Source: a virus. From it: a stretch of DNA of 42,168 nt. Positions 40,192 through 42,168 of the stretch are shown here, piece after piece. Location of the stretch: positions 1 through 42,168 of the IMG/VR virus record IMGVR_UViG_3300009695_000010; one strand, written 5' to 3'. The position numbers and the translations under genes were made by a program. A model generated the notes under the pieces. It made no database searches, had not been told where the DNA came from, and was given only the letters and a program-made list of their open reading frames with translations. How positions within the stretch are numbered: the stretch's first letter is position 1; each line of letters begins with the position of its first letter.

Positions 40192-40752
40192 ATGGAAAGT
40201 AATAATTTAGAAGAATTGTTTGCATCATTATTTGGATCAGAAGAGGAACAGGAGGAGGCTAGTCAAAATTCATTTGATAGCGAATCAGGGATAGATGAAA
40301 GTATACAAAAAGTTAAAGATTTAGATTTAGAAATAGAGCGTTATAAATCATTATATAATGAAAAGTTAGAGAAATTAAAATATGATTTAGACAATAAAAC
40401 ATCCAAACTTAATAATCAAAAGGAATGGTTGTTATACAATCTTAAAAATTCGGTAATGGCTGCTCCAGATAAAAAAGATTTAAAGTCTATGTATAAAAAG
40501 GTATATTTCGCTGGTGAGGTTCAAGTTAAGAAATCAGTTGTTCAATTTATTGTTCCTGAATTTTCAGAGGAAGAAATTAATAAGAATTTCTCAGATTATA
40601 AAAAAGTTAAAACTGTTACTACACTCGATTGGAAATTATTGAAGTCGCATATCAAGATATTAAATGGCAACATAGTTAATGAAAAAACTGGTGAATTTCT
40701 TACAGATAAAATATCAACAGAAAAAACTCCAGAAACCGTAACTGTAAAATAG
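40192..40752 (+). CDS. Gam-like host-nuclease inhibitor / DNA-end protein
   Basis: The 186-residue protein has an acidic N-terminus, a long coiled coil (about 38-90) and a C-terminal segment YKKVYFAGEVQVKKSVVQFI followed by TLDWKLLKSHIKILNG and a TPETVTVK end. This pattern resembles Gam-like phage proteins, which cap dsDNA ends or inhibit RecBCD/AddAB nucleases. The match is by outline, not by exact motif. Confidence 0.6.
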   Translation: MESNNLEELFASLFGSEEEQEEASQNSFDSESGIDESIQKVKDLDLEIERYKSLYNEKLEKLKYDLDNKTSKLNNQKEWLLYNLKNSVMAAPDKKDLKSMYKKVYFAGEVQVKKSVVQFIVPEFSEEEINKNFSDYKKVKTVTTLDWKLLKSHIKILNGNIVNEKTGEFLTDKISTEKTPETVTVK

Positions 40753-40757
40753 CTTAA

Positions 40758-40773
40758 CAATTAAACAATAATT
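40758..40773 (+). repeat. 16-bp dispersed repeat, exact copy
   Basis: CAATTAAACAATAATT lies 5 bp after the Gam-like gene stop and directly abuts the terminator at 40774. Confidence 0.8.
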
Positions 40774-40794
40774 GAGGGATTAATTTCCCTCTTT
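40774..40794 (+). terminator. Rho-independent terminator after Gam-like gene
   Basis: GAGGGA (40774-40779) pairs with TCCCTC (40786-40791) across a 6-nt ATTAAT-type loop, followed by TTTAATAAG. Short, with a modest T-run. Confidence 0.6.
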
Positions 40795-40810
40795 AATAAG
40801 GAGTGATGGT

Positions 40811-41383
40811 ATGCTTATAGTGATTATGGGAGGCTCAAGCGTAGGAAAAGATTTAATCCTGTCTACAATTAATAAGCAATATGATATTCCAATCTGTGTT
40901 TCCTCCACATCGAGACCGATGAGAATTGGTGAAACGAATATGGTCGAGTATGATTTTATTACTAAAGATAAATTTCTTTCAGATTATGACAAAGGTAAAT
41001 TTGTAGAATATAGAGTATATGAAACTGCAAATGGTAAGTGGTACTATGGACTATCTAAAGATAGTGTGGATATAAATATAACTCAGATAGTAATTGTAGA
41101 TGAACAAGGTTATTATGCTCTAGTTAAAGAATACGGACAACAAAATGTATTAGGAATATATTTATATGCTCCAGAAAGAGTAAAAATAGATAGAGCACTA
41201 TCCAGGGAAGTTAGAATAGATAGAGAGTTTTTCAAAGAATTCTATAGGAGAATGGGTGACGATTTGAATGCCTTTAGTAAATGTGAAAAAGATCAGAACG
41301 TTATAAAAGTAGAAAATATTATTTTAGATAATGCTTTAGCTGATATAGTTAAAATATTAAATTATAAGGAGTTGGTATCTTGA
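40811..41383 (+). CDS. Guanylate kinase-like phage NMP kinase
   Basis: The 190-residue protein has a P-loop MGGSSVGKDLIL (7-14) and the guanylate-binding stretch SSTSRPMRIGETNMVEYDFI, followed by YETANGKWYYGLSKDS, typical of guanylate kinases. It would make GDP/dGDP and support phage dNTP supply alongside dUTPase and NrdD/NrdG. RBS AAGGAGTGA. It overlaps the next gene by 4 bp. Confidence 0.85.
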   Translation: MLIVIMGGSSVGKDLILSTINKQYDIPICVSSTSRPMRIGETNMVEYDFITKDKFLSDYDKGKFVEYRVYETANGKWYYGLSKDSVDINITQIVIVDEQGYYALVKEYGQQNVLGIYLYAPERVKIDRALSREVRIDREFFKEFYRRMGDDLNAFSKCEKDQNVIKVENIILDNALADIVKILNYKELVS

Positions 41384-41577
41384 AGATAGATTTCATTAAA
41401 AGTGGATATTGTTTTAAACTTGATGAAAAGTATTTAGATTTTAGATTTGTTGCAATGAATGTAATGGATGCTAAAAAATCATATTTAGAACGGATAGAAA
41501 ATGAAATTGATGAAGCTATAGATGACAATATGATTAAATTATATAAACTAGAACAAATAGTTAAGGAGGAATGTTGA
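41380..41577 (+). CDS. Hypothetical protein, 65 aa
   Basis: Starts with TTG 41380 after AAGGAG. A helical, charged product (MDAKKSYLERIENEIDEAID). Couples the guanylate kinase and the following gene. Unknown. Confidence 0.5.
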   Translation: MKIDFIKSGYCFKLDEKYLDFRFVAMNVMDAKKSYLERIENEIDEAIDDNMIKLYKLEQIVKEEC

Positions 41578-41835
41578 TTGGCTTCAGCAATCGTAGAAGA
41601 TAAGAAATATGAAGAAATTAAATATAGGCATAAAAAAGAAATAGTAGATACTTCTGATATAAAAATCACAATTGGTAATAAACTCATGGTAGACGGATTT
41701 TATTATGGAACGGTAGTCAGAGAGTCGGAATTATTCTACTATATTCATACAAAATATACAGATGAAGAGGTAGAATATCAGAAGTCATCCATCATTGATA
41801 AAGTAGCTAAGGAGCTAATTGTTATTGTGGACTAA
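41578..41835 (+). CDS. Hypothetical protein, 85 aa
   Basis: TTG at 41578 follows AAGGAGG and starts directly after the previous stop. A basic N-terminal helix is followed by beta strands (KITIGNKLMVDGFYYGTVV), with an SH3-like look. Unknown. The 109 bp after it (41836-41944) hold only a short ATACT/AGTAT hairpin at 41890-41904 and nothing else I can name. Confidence 0.5.
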   Translation: MASAIVEDKKYEEIKYRHKKEIVDTSDIKITIGNKLMVDGFYYGTVVRESELFYYIHTKYTDEEVEYQKSSIIDKVAKELIVIVD

Positions 41836-41944
41836 CAAGTATACTAAATCCAGTCTAAAGTCCTTGTATGGCTATACTAGGAAGGCTCAATACTATCACA
41901 GTATCATATTATAAAACTACATTTTTATTAGGAGGATTATATTA

Positions 41945-42168
41945 ATGAGTATTAAGCCGAAATATCTATTTTTATATACAAATGATGATGCAGTCGAGTG
42001 CTTAATGAATCAATCTCCATTTATGTTTGATAAACCAATATCTTTCAGAAAATCAAAACAAGAAGCTAGAATTGAATATGAACATTACAGTGTAGAATGT
42101 CATAAAGTAAAATCTAGTTTGGGAGATAACTTTAGAGGAATTAGAACTTGGCAAATATTAGTTGAGGA
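41945..42168 (+). CDS. Hypothetical protein, 3' end outside window
   Basis: ATG at 41945 follows AGGAGGATTATATTA and the frame stays open to the window end. The first 74 residues begin MSIKPKYLFLYTNDDAVECL and include RKSKQEARIEYEHYSVECHK. No family recognised from this part. Confidence 0.5.
   Translation, partial: MSIKPKYLFLYTNDDAVECLMNQSPFMFDKPISFRKSKQEARIEYEHYSVECHKVKSSLGDNFRGIRTWQILVE

Noticed and set aside
8149-40773. CRISPR array
   Set aside because: The repeats are spread over 33 kb at irregular distances, often inside or next to genes, with no uniform spacers and no cas genes.
41836-41944. tRNA or small RNA gene
   Set aside because: Repeated TATACTA words and a short hairpin are present, but no cloverleaf, anticodon arm or T-loop sequence can be formed.
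1-42168. Open frames on the minus strand (for example 1487-1825, 7440-7790, 41349-41687)
   Set aside because: They lie opposite well-supported + strand genes, have no RBS and read as low-complexity shadow proteins rich in Ser, Leu and Phe.

Overview
The window is strongly AT-rich and every gene I can support lies on the + strand. Genes are short, closely packed and mostly preceded by strong AGGAGG-type ribosome binding sites. Codon choice (AGA for Arg, ATA for Ile, A/T third positions) and gene content point to a Clostridium-type Firmicute. I read it as part of a large temperate or plasmid-like (pseudolysogenic) clostridial phage: it has an antirepressor, a tyrosine recombinase, a nearly complete phage-owned replisome, nucleotide metabolism and several homing elements, but no structural, packaging or lysis module and no rRNA or tRNA. 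Assignment to a group such as the large C. botulinum group III phages is inference only.

Layout. 1-723: the C-terminal part of a TPR (RRNPP-like) receptor followed by an unannotated 47-residue secreted-peptide gene and a hairpin, i.e. an arbitrium-like communication cassette. 746-4378: a small unknown gene, a small membrane protein, a XerC/D-like recombinase, a coiled-coil protein, a recombinase-fold protein that has lost catalytic residues, and an unknown gene. 4393-4580: a dense promoter region. 4581-9532: about 17 very small genes (zinc-ribbon proteins, a possible Tad2/DUF2829-like protein, a BRO-N antirepressor, a truncated lytic-transglycosylase domain), resembling an early anti-host region. 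9534-11483: NAD-dependent DNA ligase. 11495-15233: small genes, including a family of SH3-like proteins. 15286-24949: the replication block (ssDNA-binding candidate, RecA/Sak4-like ATPase, DnaB-type helicase, HNH endonuclease, DnaG-type primase, family C DNA polymerase). 24974-34289: 3D-domain protein, C5-cytosine methyltransferase, two more HNH endonucleases, RecJ-like exonuclease and an adenine methyltransferase. 34293-42168: anaerobic ribonucleotide reductase NrdD interrupted by a LAGLIDADG intein, NrdG, dUTPase, HNH endonuclease, Gam-like protein, guanylate kinase and small genes.

Two genome-wide signals stand out. First, a 16-bp asymmetric repeat, CAAYTRAAYAATAATT, occurs 15 times exactly plus about a dozen near copies, always in the direction of transcription. 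It sits in short intergenic gaps, often right after a stop codon and before an RBS, and forms the conserved spacer of at least six TTGACA promoters. This resembles the stoperator arrangement of cluster A mycobacteriophages. Second, three important genes (family C polymerase, C5 methyltransferase, one HNH endonuclease) have no ATG/GTG/TTG where the ribosome binding site and homology place the start; the codons there are ATC, ATA and ATT.

How the genes work together: the peptide/receptor cassette, recombinase and antirepressor would set the lifestyle decision; the early small genes would act on the host; the replisome, ligase, RecJ and Gam-like protein would copy and protect the DNA; NrdD/NrdG, dUTPase and guanylate kinase would supply dNTPs under anaerobic conditions; and the two methyltransferases could protect the DNA from restriction.
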